DNA of 64,000 nucleotides from Melanocharis versteri (lineage: Eukaryota > Chordata > Aves > Passeriformes > Melanocharitidae), in contig VZTG01007436.1 in the NCBI GenBank assembly GCA_013397845.1, forward strand, positions 1,462,181 through 1,526,180. Reading direction: 5' to 3'. Position 1 is the stretch's first letter. Each line of letters opens with the position of its first letter. The notes under the pieces were generated by a model. That model did no database searches. It was not told where the DNA came from and saw nothing but the letters and a program-made list of their open reading frames with translations. This document shows, in pieces, positions 62,799 to 64,000 of the stretch. The position numbers were made by a program, and so were the translations under genes.

Positions 62799-64000
62799 GG
62801 TAGTAGGAAAAGACATCAGGTGAATTGAAGAATGGTGAGAATTGATAGAAAACAATTTTGGCTGTAAAAATCTTTTTTTTAGTAACACAGTCCTTTGTGT
62901 TACTGCCTTCTCCCAAGCACTCTCTACCTCCCTGAAGAGCCACATCCTCCTGATCAGATGAGCTGTTTAAATTAAAAGCACTCTGACACTAACACGCATG
63001 CCAGAGCTGTTTTCCTTGGTACAGTTTTCATTTCTTGTTATATTATGTCTCCTTTGATTAATTCAAATATGTAGGAAATGAAAAAGATGGTTACTGATTT
63101 TTAATCAGTTGTGTATTCTAGTCAGGTATCAGCTAATTACATGCAGACAATTAACAGTTGCATCTGAGAAATGTGTTGCTTAGCCTTCACCTGTGCAGGC
63201 CGTGCAAGGCTGAGACTTCCCTAGGACAGCTGAGGAGGAGGAGAGCAGTCTCCCCTGGCCTGTGACCATATTTGGTCCCAGCATCTAGGAGCTGGGGCGC
63301 AGCCTCTCCCTGCAGCCAAGTGCTGCCTGGCTGAAGCAGCTGGTTCTTCACCAGTGTAGATTTTCCTTCTGCAAAACTCTTGGCTAGGGAACATCTTCTG
63401 GTTATTATTTCTTAAAATCATCTTCTTGTTGGCCATTATAGATTGAACCCTTTAGAAATGTTCTCTGCATGGGTGACCTGGCCAAGTCACATGTACTGGT
63501 ACCTCCAAGCATGGCCATAGCCATGTGCAGCTTTTTGATAGTTACCCATACACACACGGAGGATTGGAAATGCAAGTCAATGAATAGAACAAAAAGTAAA
63601 TTTAATTTTCCAAATATTCTTAGTTTGAATAGTCTCTGATAAAATGTTTTTCCCTCTAGTGAGAATAGCAAAGAAAATTGTCTTTGAGTCCAGCCCTGGG
63701 ATCCTGCTGTGTCTCTCTTGTGAATGAGCAATGAAAAGTGGCCATTCATTGCTGAATGACTATTTTTCCCCTTTAATGGAGTGTGGGGGGAGAAACCCTC
63801 CAAAATCCAAGTCTTCTATGAGTCCAGCAGACTAAAAGCATCAGGAAACCTCTGGAGGGAAGTAAAAAGTTATGAATGGAGAATAAAATACTGGTGCAGA
63901 GCAAAAAGGCTGTTGTGTATAAAGAGCAGATGGGAAAATGTTGAGTTTCAAGTTTAAAAGACAAGGATCTGAATCTCATTCAGCTGAGCAGGGGAAGTGG

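Larger units (their letters stand above)
44830..64000. other. Upstream flank of DUSP29, no gene recognised
   Basis: About 19 kb in which I find no exon of a known gene. DUSP13 is the expected next gene in this conserved block, but no minus-strand HCxMGxSRS-type exon was seen, so it probably lies beyond 64000. The longest open frames are 52233-52808 (-, 191 codons), 47388-47939 (+, 183), 60471-60956 (-, 161), 48993-49427 (+, 144) and 56092-56526 (+, 144). Most sit in GC-richer patches, several have open antisense frames, and none resembles a known family. A SINE and a CR1 end are listed separately. Confidence 0.65.

Noticed and set aside
1..64000. CRISPR arrays, operons, prophage or other prokaryotic systems
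   Set aside because: The sequence is vertebrate: spliced genes, CR1/SINE repeats and poly(A) signals. No regularly spaced repeats or compact gene clusters are present.

Overview
The window is nuclear DNA from a bird, most likely a songbird (passerine). It carries intron-containing vertebrate genes with canonical GT-AG splice sites, several degraded CR1 retrotransposon copies, and one short element on the minus strand (47257-47379). That element has a tRNA-Ile-like head joined to a CR1-type tail, the structure of the SINE called TguSINE1 known from zebra finch. Order and orientation of the genes match the conserved vertebrate block KAT6B (+) / DUSP29 (-), which in human lies on chromosome 10q22.

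Positions 1-24.8 kb hold the 3' part of KAT6B (MYST4/MORF), a histone acetyltransferase gene on the + strand. The first 14.7 kb are one intron, in which I found no coding exon but three CR1 fragments (1215-1570, 5725-6980, 10071-10255). Five coding exons follow (14699-14930, 16700-16859, 17459-17725, 18927-19227, 20862-23347). They join in frame and encode about 1,148 C-terminal residues: the end of the MYST catalytic domain with its conserved glutamate, a basic and acidic linker, and the long Ser-rich and Met-rich C-terminal region ending in a stop at 23345-23347. The 3' UTR probably ends near 24.76 kb, with further AATAAA signals downstream, one directly after a perfect 10-bp hairpin.

Positions 24.8-29.5 kb are a short intergenic gap between two convergent genes; no gene is recognised there.

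Positions 29.5-44.8 kb hold DUSP29 (DUPD1), a dual-specificity phosphatase on the - strand, complete in three coding exons (44616-44800, 34614-34834, 29534-29781) that give an intact 217-residue protein with an HCxxxxxR active site. Intron 1 holds an old L2-like LINE reverse-transcriptase fragment on the minus strand (about 40511-40735). E-boxes upstream and a MEF2-type site in intron 1 fit the muscle expression known for this gene.

Positions 44.8-64.0 kb are the upstream flank of DUSP29. The next gene expected in this block is DUSP13, but I could not find any of its exons. The region contains the TguSINE1-like element, another CR1 3' end (54122-54226, minus strand), and a sharp GC-rich to AT-rich transition near 47.94 kb. 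Open frames of up to 191 codons occur there, with no family resemblance I recognise.

I found no evidence of a novel multi-gene system. The notable points are the intact KAT6B and DUSP29 exon structures, the lineage-informative SINE, the layered CR1/L2 fossils, and a few candidate regulatory or RNA-structure elements.
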